Positions 39,041 through 51,830 of a DNA stretch of 64,000 nucleotides are shown one piece after another. The notes beneath the pieces are model-generated. The model was not told the DNA's origin. It did not search any database and saw nothing but the letters and a program-made list of their open reading frames with translations. The position numbers were made by a program, and so were the translations under genes. The stretch is taken from positions 3,100,001 through 3,164,000 of the forward strand of contig BSYQ01000010.1 in NCBI GenBank assembly GCA_030272585.1. The letters run 5' to 3'. This DNA is from Bryopsis sp. KO-2023. Taxonomy: Eukaryota > Chlorophyta > Ulvophyceae > Bryopsidales > Bryopsidaceae. Numbering within the stretch: the stretch's first letter is position 1; every line of letters begins with the position of its first letter.

Positions 39041-40372
39041 TCACAAAGCAAACTCGCTGTCCCCATCGACATTCTCCCCCAAAATCCTATCAGCTATATC
39101 CTTGTAACTCTTGACATCGACCCCCCACAGCCACACATCAATCCCAGCATCCCTGGCTCCCCACAGATCATTCCTTCGATCGTCCCCGACATGAACCACC
39201 TGCCAAGGCTCCATCCCCACCATCTCCAACCCCTTTTCGAAAATCACGGGGTTTGGCTTTTCCGCTTTCACTTCTGCGGAACACACCACCTGATCGAACA
39301 GATGGCCCAGCTTCAGGTCGTGCAGCAAAGGCCTCAATCGGGTGTCGAAATTGCTGACGACCGCGGTTTTCACCCCCTCATCTTTCAATCGTTCCAACGC
39401 ATCTACTGCACCATCCGGGATAGACCATGCCTCCGCTTTGCCATAATATGAGTACAAGGTTTCGAACAGGATTTCGTCGGAGGAGCCGGTGGCTTCTTGG
39501 ACGATGTATCTCCAAAAATCTCTCGCATCGCCGACATATCTGGGGGAATGAATTTTTTTGTCATGTGTTTTTGTGTTTTTTTTTCTCTTTTCGAGGATGT
39601 ACGAACATATGTGGCAAAAAAAAAGTTGATTTCCAGACTTCTGAAAGGGTGCGTCTGGCTGACAATGCCCAACCCAAAATTGAATTGAAATAAAAAAAAC
39701 GTCTCTTTAGGAAACGCAACCAATTGATGTACTTAGTATAAAACTATACGAATAAACCCATGTGCATAAAGTAGTCCACATATGATATCATATGACATAT
39801 GATATGATATCCAGCAGCATTCACATATTAATTTTCCCTCAAAATGAATTCTTAATCCAAACATCTGCTGGCCACCGAAATTCATACAGCAAAACTACCA
39901 TCCAGAAATTGAGCACAAAACAAATCACAGATTCTCTACATAGATGTATGTTATAATATATTTTCTATCATATATGTCATCCACCCCAAACGAAAAAAAA
40001 AACACTGGGGAAAAACACTGAGAGGGTTTCCAAAAAAAAAAGTGAAAACGACAGAAAGAAAAACACAATATATATAATATACCTAAGGGTGCTTTGAGCC
40101 CAGGGCTCTTTTTTAGGCCTCGTTTGAAAAGCTCTCCTATACTGCTCCAGGATTTTTTCCTCGCTTATCTGTATCCCCCTTTTCGCCGCGAATTCTCTAT
40201 AGACGAACCCCACAGGCTGGGCTGGCAGCAGCAGAGTGCCCGCCACATCCAGAAACAAACAGTCATATCTGCGCTTCTTGCCTTCAACGGAAGGCGACGC
40301 CGATGCTAGACATCTCCAAGGATTTCCGCACGATTTCAACGGCAGACGCCGCAAGCATCCCAACATGATCAT
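39041..40372 (-). CDS. HAD-superfamily hydrolase (HDHD3-like, plant type)
   Basis: Two exons, 40083-40372 and 39041-39539, encode 262 residues. The first ~35 residues are basic and Ser-rich (MIMLGCLRRLPLKSCGNPWR, CLASASPSVEG), typical of an organelle targeting peptide. The HAD core follows: motif I LDVAGTLL (nucleophile Asp present), cap residues (GDARDFWRYIVQEATGSSDE), motif II VVSNFDTR, motif III around KAEKPNPVIF and motif IV HVGDDRRNDLWGARDAG. The wording is close to HDHD3-like hydrolases of plants (for example the Arabidopsis At2g41250 type), whose substrate I do not know. The second Asp of the canonical DxD motif is Ala here; plant relatives often have Gly there. The intron at 39540-40082 contains a 16-bp perfect palindrome. 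ATG 40366 is an alternative start. Confidence 0.9.
39779..39794. repeat. Perfect 16-bp palindrome CATATGATATCATATG
   Basis: Located in the single intron of the HAD gene and followed at once by a near-copy (ACATATGATATGATATCC). AT-rich, possibly just simple-sequence expansion. Confidence 0.8.
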
Positions 40373-43300
40373 CAAACATCAATGGGGTCGGAAGGGGGGT
40401 CAGGGAAAACCCATACAACAACATGCACAGCAATCTGTGGGTTAGAGTTTGGATGGATCGGGAGTTTGGTACATGTACTGGTACATGCGTGCGTGAGACT
40501 GTGGGGTGGTTCGATCGAGGAGAGATTCAGCCACGTCAAGCGACATCGGCCTCTTCAGGGTTTTTCTTGAGGAGGTTTTTTCTTGAGTAGGTTTATTTCT
40601 TTTTGAATAAGAAATGAGTGCTGCATCTTCCCAAGAGGTAGTGGAGGTTCTCTGAAGTATTTATTTATAACCCAATCAATGAGTTTGCTTACTAGATGGT
40701 AAAATCGTTTGCCACCGTGGAACGTGGTCTAAGCGACATAGTTTAAGAACAATTCGAGATTGGGGGGAAACCCCTGGCAGGCAAACCAGGGAAGGAAAGC
40801 CAGAAAATCTGAGCCAGCATGTCAGACTCCTTTTGTCAGGATTCATGTAAGGTATTTGACATGAGCAAATACAAACATCAAGATGTGTCCATAGCTGAGT
40901 TTCGTTCTGCCACCAACAAAGATTTCGTTTTCATCTCAGGGGGATTTCAAGCTGTTTTCTTATTCATCCCTTTCCGAGCCGAATAAAGAAATTGGCACCG
41001 ACCAATTCCACAAAAAAAAAAAAAAAAAAAAAAAAGTTTAAAAACAATGGAGCAAGAACAAACAGAGAACGGAAAAAAAATGAAGAAAGAGGGGGGAAGT
41101 TTTTTTTCAAAAACAATTCACCGCCCACCAATAAATAGGCCGAAACCACCAAAGTCTTTCCCCCCCTCCACCCCACCCCACCCCCCCTTGATTTGTCATG
41201 ATATCCAGGAGAAAAAAGCAAAGCTCCGGAAAGCAAAATCCACAATATTTCCCTCCACTTAATGATGGTTCATGAGTTCTTGATTGATCAAGGTGAGAAA
41301 ATGCGCTTTTCCCACAGCTCGATCATTTTTTGTTTCGATTTCAACTTCCCCCCTCACTCGAGGGGAAAAAAAGAAAAAGAAAAAACCAACACAAAAATAA
41401 GCACTCCGATTTCTCCTTCTCAATTTTTTTTTCCCTCATCTTGTTCCGAAACGAAACTGAAAAAAAACCAAAAAAACTTCGGTTTCTCGTTTCGGAAAAT
41501 TTTTCACAAATCCCTGTAGTCCTTTTTTCTTCCTGATTGCATGTGTGGATGCTTTTGTTTTGTTTTTTCTTCCAAAAAATTCCCCCACCCACCCACCCCA
41601 TTCCTTTTTCTTTTTTCTTTTGTAATTGTTTTGAACCCTTTCCCCACCCAAACTTACTGAAGAGACGAATTTACTGGGGAAAAAAAAGCAAAATGAATAA
41701 TCCCAGCCACAAATCGTGGAAATTTTTCTTTCCCCTTCTTTCAACAATGTAAAAATCAACCATCGGAAAAAAAGAGAAAATTCAAGATTACTCACAATTA
41801 ACCACTTCTTGTATCTTCTTTGCGCTTTTTTTTTTCACTTTCCATTTTCCCCGACATCATTTTTTTTCCATTTCTCATGCGGACTAGCATTTATCAACCA
41901 GGAAAAAAAAAAAAAAATCCAATTAGTATTTTTCCCTGTACTTTCTTTTTCTTTTAGCCTGTCCGCTTCATCTCTTTCAAGTAAAATCATATGCCAAGAA
42001 AAAAAAATTCCAGCTTTTCTTTGGTGATATTTTCCCCCCCTTATCAATCTTGAAACCCCCACCCCCCTTTCTGTCTACACACAAATTTTTCCCCTCCTTT
42101 TCAGCCCCTCGTTTCTTTTCGACAAAAAGAAACGGATGGAAAGAATCCCAACCATAAACAGAAAGAAAGCATAAAAACCAAGGAAAAAAAAACCACCACC
42201 AAATTTCCTAGAATCCCATAAGAAGCATTTTGACAAAAAGCCTCGTGCCTTTGTTTGCAATGCATAAGTTTCCCTTCATTTTTTTTTTTGTTCTTTTTTC
42301 ATTAATTTTTTGGTCAACTCTCCCCCCCCCCCCCAAAAAAAAAAAAACCTCCCTTTTTCTGAATCATAAAATCCCATCAGGATAAGTTCTGGTATTTTCC
42401 ATTCTGGATAATAACGAACGAGGGCAAAAATCACACCGAAACGCCACAACTCCAAATAAAACTTGAAAAAAAACGAAACAGTACTTTGTGGCATATGTTG
42501 GGGCAAACCTTTCAACAGTTTATGGCGAAGCCATAATTCACTTTTGTTCCAACCCCCCCCCAAACACTGTTTTTTTTCTTCTTTTTTTCCAATTTCGCCC
42601 CCATCCCCTGATCTAAAAGTTCGTCAACTTCTTTTTTCGAAAAAAAGATATAAAACCCAGCAAAAAACAGAAAACTTACCCTCTTTTTTTTTTCAAACAT
42701 ATATATAGATATGTTAATTTTTCTGTCCCCTAGCGAAATAATTTTCTCTCGATGCCAAACTCTGGCCCCTCCCATTCCCAACATCTTAAAACAAGCTTAA
42801 CAGAATATCTATTTTTTTATTTTTTTTTCCTCATCTTTTTTTTCAAGATGTTCTTTTTCCCCCCCTCTTTGATGCGGAGTCGAATAAATTCCGACCTCCT
42901 CTTTCTTTTGTCTTTTTTTTCTTTAAATCTCCAAACAATCGTTGTTGTTTTTTTCTTTTCCTTCAATAGGACAGCTAGAAAAATAATGCATCATGCCAGC
43001 TCATCAATATTTTTCGATTTCCCAGATGGAGAAATTCACCTATCGCATGTTTGTTTTTGTTTTTCTTTTTTTTTTGCCCACTTTTTTCTTCAACATTTTT
43101 TTTTTCGGTTACGCTCTCATCCTTCTTTTGTTTTTAAAATTCCTCCATTTTCAAATTCTCGAGCGTTTTTCGACCCCCTTCCCATCCCTTTAATTTTTTT
43201 TTTTATACCTCCCTTCGTTTCGAAGCAGGTAAAAAAAAATAAAATAGGAAGTCGAAAACTCACACAACAAAACAACAATAAAAAAAAAAAAGACAGTCGT

Positions 43301-45483
43301 ATATCTGTAAGCATGTGTTGGCTGCATAATGCATAAAATGTCAAAACTCCCCCCGTCTTTTGAATATCAAATCATCTATGTGAAAAAAATATATCACTGG
43401 GAAAAAAAAATGACAAAAAGACACCCTCATGTGTTTGTTTTCCGACATTTTCCCCATTCCTTATTTCATTTCTGTTTTTCTTCCCCCTTCTTCATAATTT
43501 CCCGTCGATACCCCCATGACTGACTCTTTTTGTCCTTTTCGATTTCCCCCTTTTTTCTTCTTTTTTTTTTCAAAAAGAATTATTGATACGTAAAAACCAG
43601 AAAGGGGAAATTCAGTGTCTAACAAAAAAGAAAACTCATCTCTGATGAGTAATACAGCACACACACACATCATTATGTAATCCACCAAAAACAACGGAAA
43701 AAACAATATGGATATATAAGATGTATATATCCAAGGGGATATCCCAAAGCATATCAAATGCACTGATAAAAAAAAAGATAAAAAAAAACACTCCTGTAAA
43801 TAGCAATCCCCACAGATTTTCCCTACCGAAAAAAGCGAATAAAAACGCCTGATCGGAATTTATCCTCTCTTTATCTTCTTTTTCCATTCCTCTGTATTTC
43901 TTTCTGGAAAAAAGATTTCCTTTTTTCCCTTTCTCACCCAATTAAAAAAAAAAAAAAGAAATGAAAAGTAAAGTAAAGTAAAGAAAATATCACAGATATA
44001 ATTTCAAAAAGAAAAAAGGAGCACCGCCATTAAATGTGAAAGCAGTTTTTTTTCCGCTTTTTCTTGAATTTTTGTTTGTTCCTTTTTCGTACTCTCGTAC
44101 TTTTTTTTAGTCCCCTTTTTGAACCCCCATCTTTTCCGCAAGCATCAACTTCTTTTCTTTTTTTTTCCCTTTCAAGAGAAAAACACCCATTTCCCCAATA
44201 ACCCTTTTTTCCTTTCCTTTCTTTTTTTTTTCTGAACTCCAAATATCTTGAGCTTTTTTTTTTGTCTTTGTTTTTTCATCCCTTTTCCGATGAATAAAAT
44301 CATACTTTTGATTTCTGTTTTTAACCTCCTCCAAAACTTCCTTTGTCAACTTTTTGCTTTTCCCTCCCTCTGTATATTTCCTTCTCTTTTTTGCAAAGCA
44401 AGGAGAAAAACCACAAATCCATTTACCATAAAAAAAGACGAAGAAGAAGATAACGAAAATGATTGAATGATGTGGCTTGACTATTGAATAAAAGCTGTCG
44501 ACGATTTTCCCCAATCCCCCTGTTCGCTTTTTTTTTGTTTTCCCTTCACGAAATTATCCTCAGCGAGTGGGGCCAAAGACGGGGAAAAAGAAAGAAAACC
44601 CCCCCCCCAAAAAAACAACAGCAGATATCGTCAACTTTTTTTTTTTTTTGAATATGATTTCGGGCAGGGGATAAGAAAAAACAAATATCACAAAACCACT
44701 TTCGAAAATCTTTCTTTCTCTCTCTCTCTCTCACTTTTTCCCCCCTTACTGCAGACACTTTCACTTTTTTCTGTGTGTGACCCTCTCACACTTTTCTCTC
44801 ACTCTTTTACCTCCTTTCCATCCTCTTTGTTTTGTTTCGTTTCTCTCTCTCTCTTTTTTCGTTTTTTTTTCCTCCAACCAGAAAAAAAAAACAAGAAGAG
44901 ACGAAACACACACACACAATTAAAAACAAGGAAAAAACAGAAACCCACTGTTTTCCTTTTCTGGCACCTCCCGCCCCCAAAAAGAATTCCCGCAGAACCA
45001 ATAAAACTGGAATCACCAGCGGCCTCGAAAGTTTTCTTCTCATCATCAGCATTTCTTTCCCCACCCGAGCAACCCCTCCACTTTGCTTTTCAACCCCTCC
45101 CGTTTTCTTTTTTCATCTGTTTGGGGCTTCCTCATTTCCTGCAAATAACACCACCACCAACAAAGACTCACATCACATTTTTCTAACCTCCAATATTCAA
45201 GAAGAGAATTTTTGGCATCCCTGGGCTCCAAAAACCAAATAAAACATATCTTCCAGGGTCTCTCTTTTGCTGTTTTATGGGTTGGCTGCAGAGATCGGAA
45301 AAAAGGAATGGGGTTTAGGGGGAAAAAAACTCACGTCTCTCTGTTCTTTCTCGGCTTTGCACATTCCAACGGAGTTCGGCGAGGAAAACCCCCAATGTCC
45401 ATATAATTAATTAACAAAGTTCACATCACATTTTTTTGGCTCATGCATTTCACTCCATATCTCTACCTTGTGCCTCCAACCGG
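40373..45483. other. Five-kb gene-free low-complexity region
   Basis: From about 40960 the DNA is dominated by T-rich and A-rich tracts on the plus strand, with C(n)A(n) junctions (for example about 42317-42347 and 44596-44616) and a (TC)n run at about 44714-44734. All frames yield Phe/Ser/Lys-biased strings. The first 600 bases are the HAD gene promoter side and are less biased. No gene, tRNA or transposon ORF is seen. Confidence 0.6.
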
Positions 45484-47202
45484 TCACTGGAGAGAGTCGC
45501 GGTTGATTCGGAGGCGGCTGTTGCTGTTTCGGATTCGGGGCTTGGGGGCTGGGGGATCCGGCTTCAGGCAGACCACCACGACCGTCACGTTGTCCTTGTG
45601 GGCATCGGACTTGACGGCCGCTTCCACCTGTTCAAAAACAAAACACACACAGTTCTCGGTCAGCAAATCGGCCCCACAACAGGAGGGAGGTATTAGTCAT
45701 CCACACCCCAGGTGACTGAAAATGGTAACTAAAAATGGTAACTGAAAATTTTGGGGGGGGGAATACACCGCTGCTTTTTACCAACATGAAGAGCCTTCCA
45801 AGTTTGAATGTGCTGGGATTCTTCCCCAGGATATGACTGATTGATGTGACTGATGAATGACTAAGTGTGAGGAAGGTTGGTCGTATAATTGGGTAAAAGC
45901 GTCAACTCACCACTGCCTGTGACGCCTTCGTCGGGCAGTTGAACTTCCTCAGGCTGTCCCGGACGAGGTCCACCACGGTTTGGCGCCTCATCCAGACGCC
46001 ATCGGAAGTCAACACCAAGAATTCCTCGGCGTCCCCCAGCGGCACCTCGCAGACCTCGGGGTCGGCGATCAAAGGCCCGCTCCCATCCAGGCACTTGAGA
46101 TGGGGCAGGTGGTGGTCGCCGATGGCTCTTGAGACGGCGAGGTCGCCGTTCAAGTAGCCGTCGCAGTCGACGAAGCCACCAGCGGCCTCGATTCGCCTGC
46201 GCTCGGTTGGGGAGTCGGGCTTGTGGTCGTTGGTGAGCTCGCTGGCGACGCCGTTTCGCGACAGAATCGCTCGGCAGTCGCCCGCGCTCGCCAAGACCAT
46301 CCTCCTCCCCAACACGACAGCGACGAGGGCGGTGGTCCCGGATGGACTCAACCGCCCCGCCGCGGCCTCCTTCCGAAATTCGGAGTCGGCGCGTAGGAAG
46401 GAGGCGCGCTGTCGAACACAAACACGACAAAGCCCACACGTCAATCAACCGACAGCCGCCGTGCAAGCGAAATCAAGCCTTGTATTCGTTCTGAGGCGCA
46501 TGGCCATGCTCGTGTATTGTCGCAAAGAATTCCAACGTCGCGGAACTGGAGTCCGCTGACGACCTTGAGAATTGTCGAAACGACCAAAAAAGAGGGATAG
46601 AAAACATCATCAAAGAAGAAACCGTTTCGAAAACTTGAGGAGGGGTGGCGCTCGAACCAAGAAAGAAAGGCAATGGCGCAAAAAGAGTGACAAGAGATGC
46701 TGGGAAAAAGAACAGAAACGAACAAGAAACCCTGGCGTGAGCTCACCAGCGCCACCCCGAGGTCCCTCCTCAGGTTTTCGTCCACCAGCGTGTAGCGAAG
46801 GAGGTTTTCGCTGGTGAACTTGGCCGCGTCCTGGCCACCATGCCCGTCGCACACCTGTTCGAAAACAACCCACCAAGAATGAGCGCAAACCCTCGCCACA
46901 CAATCAAACACCGAATCCCTCGCCTCTCCCACTCCGGACACTCGAGCAGCAACCCACCCAGCGATAACACCTCCAACTGATGCTCAAAAACTCGAACTGC
47001 TCGAAAAACTCACCACAAAGAAGCCCCGCAAGAATTGGGGCCCTCCTGCCACGCTCCAGAGCGCGAAGTCCTCCATGTGCGGTCTCCCGCCCATGTCGTT
47101 CGCGACACCAGGCCTGAGGTTGGCAGGGTGCGCTTGCTGGTGGGGCTCGGCCTGCACCCCTCGTCGACCACCGAATCCAATTCTCCGGAGCACGTTTCCC
47201 AT
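45484..47202 (-). CDS. PP2C-family protein serine/threonine phosphatase
   Basis: Four exons, 47014-47202, 46747-46854, 45911-46408 and 45484-45627, encode 312 residues. Start ATG 47202 is followed by MGNVLRRIGFGGRRG; Gly2 in MGNVLRR suggests N-myristoylation. PPM/PP2C motifs appear in order: GGRPHMEDF, VVCDGHGGQDAAKF (metal-binding DGHGG), SGTTALVAVVLGRR, LASAGDCRAILSRNG, ERRRIEAAGGFV, LAVSRAIGDHHL, FLVLTSDGVW and, after the last intron, KDNVTVVVV. These residues bind two Mg/Mn ions for metal-dependent dephosphorylation. The C-terminal tail is Pro/Arg/Asn-rich. The gene is clearly GC-richer than its surroundings. Which pathway it serves cannot be told from sequence. Confidence 0.93.
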
Positions 47203-48979
47203 GTCGAAAAGCTCGCTTCCCGGGTTGCGTCGTTCTTTCGGGCCCTTTTTTTTTCCCTGCAGCGCTGTGGGAATCGTTTTGGAGCAGCTGCGAATACGGT
47301 TCGAAGATGCGTTTTCAAACTCGTGCGGGAGTCTCGCTTCGAGACGAAGTGAAATGGGGGTGGGGAGGCACGATTTCAGCAGGCTCGATGGTACTGCGCC
47401 GTACTCGTTGCTGGAAAGACGTCAGGTGAGCGAAGCTCGTTCTTGCGGCCGCAACACGCAGATCAGTGGAAGATTTTGTTTTATCTTCTTTCACGAACGT
47501 ACTGCGCTGTACAGATTTCGATCGCCAAGCAGGCTGTTTATCAAAGTGTTTTGCAGGCACAACCGCAAAATCAGCTGATCCTGCAGGACACAGCCCAGAT
47601 TCAAGAATTGCGCGCGAATACACCCAGTCCGTCACGTGGTCTTTGCTCAGGTTGAGAAGGTTTTTTTTCGGGGAGTCATACTCCCCGAAAATGCAAGGAG
47701 CTTTTCCAGTTTTGTGGGGAGTGTGGGCTCCTCCATTCTCATCATTGGAGTTCTCAGGCCAACCCCATTGATGTTCTCAATGATGTTTTGTCTGGAGTTC
47801 TCAGCCAGCACACAGGGTCAGGAAATAATACAAGAGAGTACAGCCCACGGTGAATACAGCCAATTGCTTACAGATTGCCACCATTCAGCCATTCCGCAGT
47901 GTATCGTAAACCCCCCCTCTCTCTCTTCATCCAATGTTAAAACTCTTTTCGTTGTGTTTTTTTTTGTTCCAAGCAGCAGATCCTTTATAAAAGAAGACTG
48001 TCAAATGATATGAGCTGCACTACAATCAATTCAATGTGTCCATCCATGAAACGAGATCACTTGCGCGCATCAATTCCTTTTTCTTTTTTCTTCTCCCTCC
48101 CGTCGATTCCCTCGAAATTTTACTCTCTTTTGTTCTTTTCCTTACTTAAAAAAACACATTGATATCTTTTTTAAAGAAAAAGAAAAAAAGGATCCCTCAG
48201 AATTCCTCCCTTCACCGAATAAAATCTCAAGGGATGATCTCTCTTTAGTCCCCCCCCCCCCCCCTTTTCTCCCTATTTTTTTTCCGAAAAAATAAAAAAA
48301 TGGGGTGGCTGCCAGGGCAACTCTCGATTTTGCTCATCCCCCCCACCCCTTACTTTTTTTTACTTCTTTTTTGGTTAAGAATCGAGGGGATGCCAATTTT
48401 TTTTTTCTTTCCGGTCCAAACTTCGTTCAGAACAGCGGATGCCTGGCGCAACTCCTGAAATTAAATCTCCCTTTTCGTTGCAAAATCCCTTGGGATGGGA
48501 CACACTTTTTTTTTTCCTTAAGAATCATATCCCCCACAAATCAGCGCGTTTTCCTTTCCCCCCCCCCGCCCCACACACACTCGCACACAAAAATCCCCCA
48601 GAAAGCAAAAAGAAGAGACAGAGAAGAAAAACAATGACACCACTGAGATCTGCAAGCAGTAGTAAATCCCCTTCCTTTTTTTTTGTTCAATCCCTCCCTC
48701 CTGTGTATTTGCCTTTTTCCCACCAATTAGATTTTTGATCGTCCGATGGACCATTGTTAAAAAGTCCATATACTCAAACATCGATTTCTTCTTTCCATGA
48801 CCACCTCCATATTTCGTCGGCTCAGCTTCCACCTCATTTTTCTTTTCTTTTCTTTTTCTCTTTCTCTTCTGTTTCAGCTCAATGCAGGATCGCTGTTTCG
48901 CCCCCGAAATATTAAAAACAAAAAGGCCTTTTTCTCTTCTTCTTCTTTTCCCCTTTTCGATATTTTTCGTCTTTTGTAT
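47203..48979. other. Intergenic
   Basis: Upstream flank of PP2C and 3' flank of the DnaJ gene. It holds a short perfect hairpin at 47666-47690 (separate entry) and a long poly-C run at about 48250-48264. No gene is supported. Confidence 0.45.
47666..47690. repeat. 11-bp perfect hairpin, 3-nt loop
   Basis: TTTCGGGGAGT and its exact complement ACTCCCCGAAA flank a CAT loop, preceded by further T. It resembles an intrinsic terminator in shape, but a bacterial terminator is not expected here. Confidence 0.85.
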
Positions 48980-51830
48980 TTACTGATGGGCGCATCGCAC
49001 CCTCTGGCCACCACGTTCATCATCCGAATCGCTGCTGGAATAACCTGCCCGGTGCTCCTTCCCATACCTAGCTCTGGCCTTCAGCTCATCCTGTATGTCA
49101 GACACCTTCGACATCTCAGCATCGACCTCCTCTTCATCGTCCGCAGCCATTTCCGAGGGTTCGGGGGGCGGCCCGAAAGCGCTGATCAGCGCCTCCTTCT
49201 GTTGAGGTGTCACCGCATCCGGGAATTTCACGTCGAAATGCACGTACAGATTTCCTTTCATCATCGGTCGGCCATGAACCGGCATCCCCTCCTCCTCCAC
49301 CCTGTGCCAGGAATCCGGCTGAATGACGCAGCCCTCCGGTGGCGTTATGTGAATCACTCGATTGTCCATGTGTCGGATGGAGAACTGGGCTCCGCACAGA
49401 GCTTCCACCAGCGAAACTTCCTTCTCGATGACCAGGTCGATGTTCACTCGTTTGAATTTCTTGTGGTCTTTGGCATCCACCAGGAAAATGACATCCCCAG
49501 GCAGCATGCTGGGGTCGGAGTATCCGGCTTCCCCTCTGAAAGTGATTTTTTGTCCGTCTTTCATTCCTGGATCGATGATTACCTCGAAAACCTTGCGGTC
49601 CTTCACCAAAGCACCTCCATCGCATTTCGGGCAAATATCATCTGTGGTTTTAAGGGGGGGGAAAGGAAAACAAAAAAAAAACACTCTTAGCATTCAAGCC
49701 AACATGGCCACGAAAAAGAATAACACAGAATTTAACAGAACAGAAATCGGAACTGGCACCAGAGTGGCGAAAAAAACCAAATTCATGTCAGTTTGCCACA
49801 TATAACACAATTACCACCAAGTGCATGTACAATGGACCATTTCCAGCACTGAAGTGGACCGAAAGGGTGTTTTGTTTCGTTTTGTTTTTCCTCTCCTAAC
49901 CTTTGGGGGGTGCGTGGCCTGAGCCTGAACAAACTGAACACCTCATTTGCATTTGTTGGATCATCCCCGGAGCCAATTGCTTGATTCTGACTTCAGTCCC
50001 CGACCCATTGCAAACCTGATGATCATAGGTACACACACACTTGCTTCAACAATTTTTCTAAATTCACATGCATTTTTACCGGTCCCCCAGAACAGCGTTT
50101 TCCCCAGAAAAAAGGGGGGGGGGGAAATCACCTCCCAATGTTCGGAGGGACACAAAAAGAATTAAAAACGACGCAGCAGAAATCCCCTCCACAACGTGCA
50201 AGCAGCAGTCAAAATGCTTCGACAATTGATGTTATATAGTGGTGGGCAGCCATCAATTTTCGGAAAAAAACCTGTATATATATATATATCCTTCCTACCT
50301 TGCAATCGTATCGTTCTTTTGATTTGGTCCCCGTCCCTTCGCATGGAACGCACTTAATTTTCCGGGTCAGCGCCAGCTTCCTGCAGCAACCCCCACACGA
50401 GTCAACATCCCCACCACAATTCTTTTCAAAAAAAAAAAGGGGGGAAAACAATCTGTAAATCCATGGAGCCAGCCAGCTATCCATAGGAAAAAAAACAGAA
50501 GCGTTGGTGCCTCCAGATATGTTCTCTCCCTCAATTAACCCCCCTTTTCTTCGAAATTTTTTTATTACCTGGTTGCACCGTTGTACAGATCCTCCAGCTT
50601 CACAGAGATTTTGTGAACTATGTCTTCCCCCTTAGCATCCTGCCTCCTTCGGCTGCCGCCGCCGCCACCGAACATGCTTTCGAAGATGTCTTGCATTCCG
50701 CCGCCACCACCGCCGTTCGCGGCACCCTCCTTGATTGCATCTTCACCATACTGCATCCACAAAACACCACCTCAAAAATTCAAATTCCAAATTCGAATTC
50801 AATTGATCGAAGCAAAAAAATCTTAAGTAAAATATCTGGATTTATTGCCTGTGTGAGATTTTACATTTCTGTTCCATCATAGGAGGGGAGGTTCAGAAAA
50901 AAAAATGATGTGGCAAAAAATTGAGGTCTCCGAAAAGACTAAAATAAACACGGAAAAGGGGGACACCCGATTTTTTGGTTTGTGTATTTTGTCTGCTTCC
51001 TTGGGATGAACTTAAGGAAAAAATGTCGAACAAAAAAAAATCCAAAGGAGCTTTTTTTTTTGTTTTTATAAACCAAGCACTCTGCAGCAAGAATGAGGTC
51101 TGTTCCTGATCCAACACTTGGGTAGTTTCAAGGGAAAAGAATTGAAAAAAAAAACAGCCCTCCCACCATATCCAAAAAAGGTGGCATCCACTAGGTGAAA
51201 TTTCATTTATGGTCTTATTGCAATTACTTTTTTTTAATCGTTTTGTATTAAATGCTGTCTTTTGTTTTCTCTTTTTTTGTGTGTGGGGGTGGGGGGGGGG
51301 GAGAGGGGAAAGGCAGAAAGAAGAAGAATATACCTCGTCATAGATTTTCCTCTTTTCCGAATCCTTCAGAACTTCGTAAGCTTCGTTAATCTCCTTGAAC
51401 TTCTCAGGGTCGCCACCTGCATCCACAGCGACGACGACGATTTTCACTCACCAGTCCAAGGCTTCTTTTTCAACGACCAAAACGTATCGGCATCCCCGCT
51501 CTATCCAGTCGATCGCAGATCCGCAAACAACCCACACACCACGGACAAAAATTCCCCTCCCCCTCTTCCCCCCCTCCCTTTCCACGTGATGAAATCAAAA
51601 ACTGGTTCCAATCAACTCCCCATCTCCCTGTTCACAGTCCACCAACTCGTCGATTCGCTACCTTTGTCTGGGTGATGTTTCAGGGCCAGTTTCCTGTGGA
51701 GCTTCTTGAGCTCCTGCTCCGTTGCGCTTTTCTCCGCACCCAGCAATTCGTAATATCGAGTGTTGTTCGAGCGAGGTCGTTGGCTAGGCATCGGCATCCC
51801 GCCGAAGAAGGGCCCGTGGCCACCGAACAT
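48980..51830 (-). CDS. DNAJA: Type I (class A) DnaJ/Hsp40 co-chaperone with CaaX end
   Basis: Six exons, 51662-51830, 51334-51416, 50569-50750, 50299-50380, 49901-50015 and 48980-49641, encode 430 residues. Order: J domain ([20 protein letters not shown], then HHPDKG with the HPD that stimulates Hsp70 ATPase), a Gly-rich linker ([20 protein letters not shown]), and a zinc-finger domain with four CxxCxG-type units ([16 protein letters not shown] formed across an intron, [15 protein letters not shown]). Substrate-binding beta domains follow ([34 protein letters not shown]), then an acidic tail. The protein ends VRCAHQ: C-A-H-Q fits a CaaX prenylation box, as in plant J2/J3 (CAQQ) and animal DNAJA1. 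It is therefore a cytosolic, membrane-associable Hsp70 partner. The intron in the zinc-finger region carries A(n)G(n) runs. Confidence 0.96.

Noticed and set aside
41047-44764. Many Phe/Lys/Ser-rich frames of 60-190 codons on both strands
   Set aside because: Products of poly-T/poly-A tracts; no conserved motif.
45861-46466. 201-codon minus-strand frame, Arg-rich
   Set aside because: Alternative frame of PP2C exon 3, open only because the exon is GC-rich.
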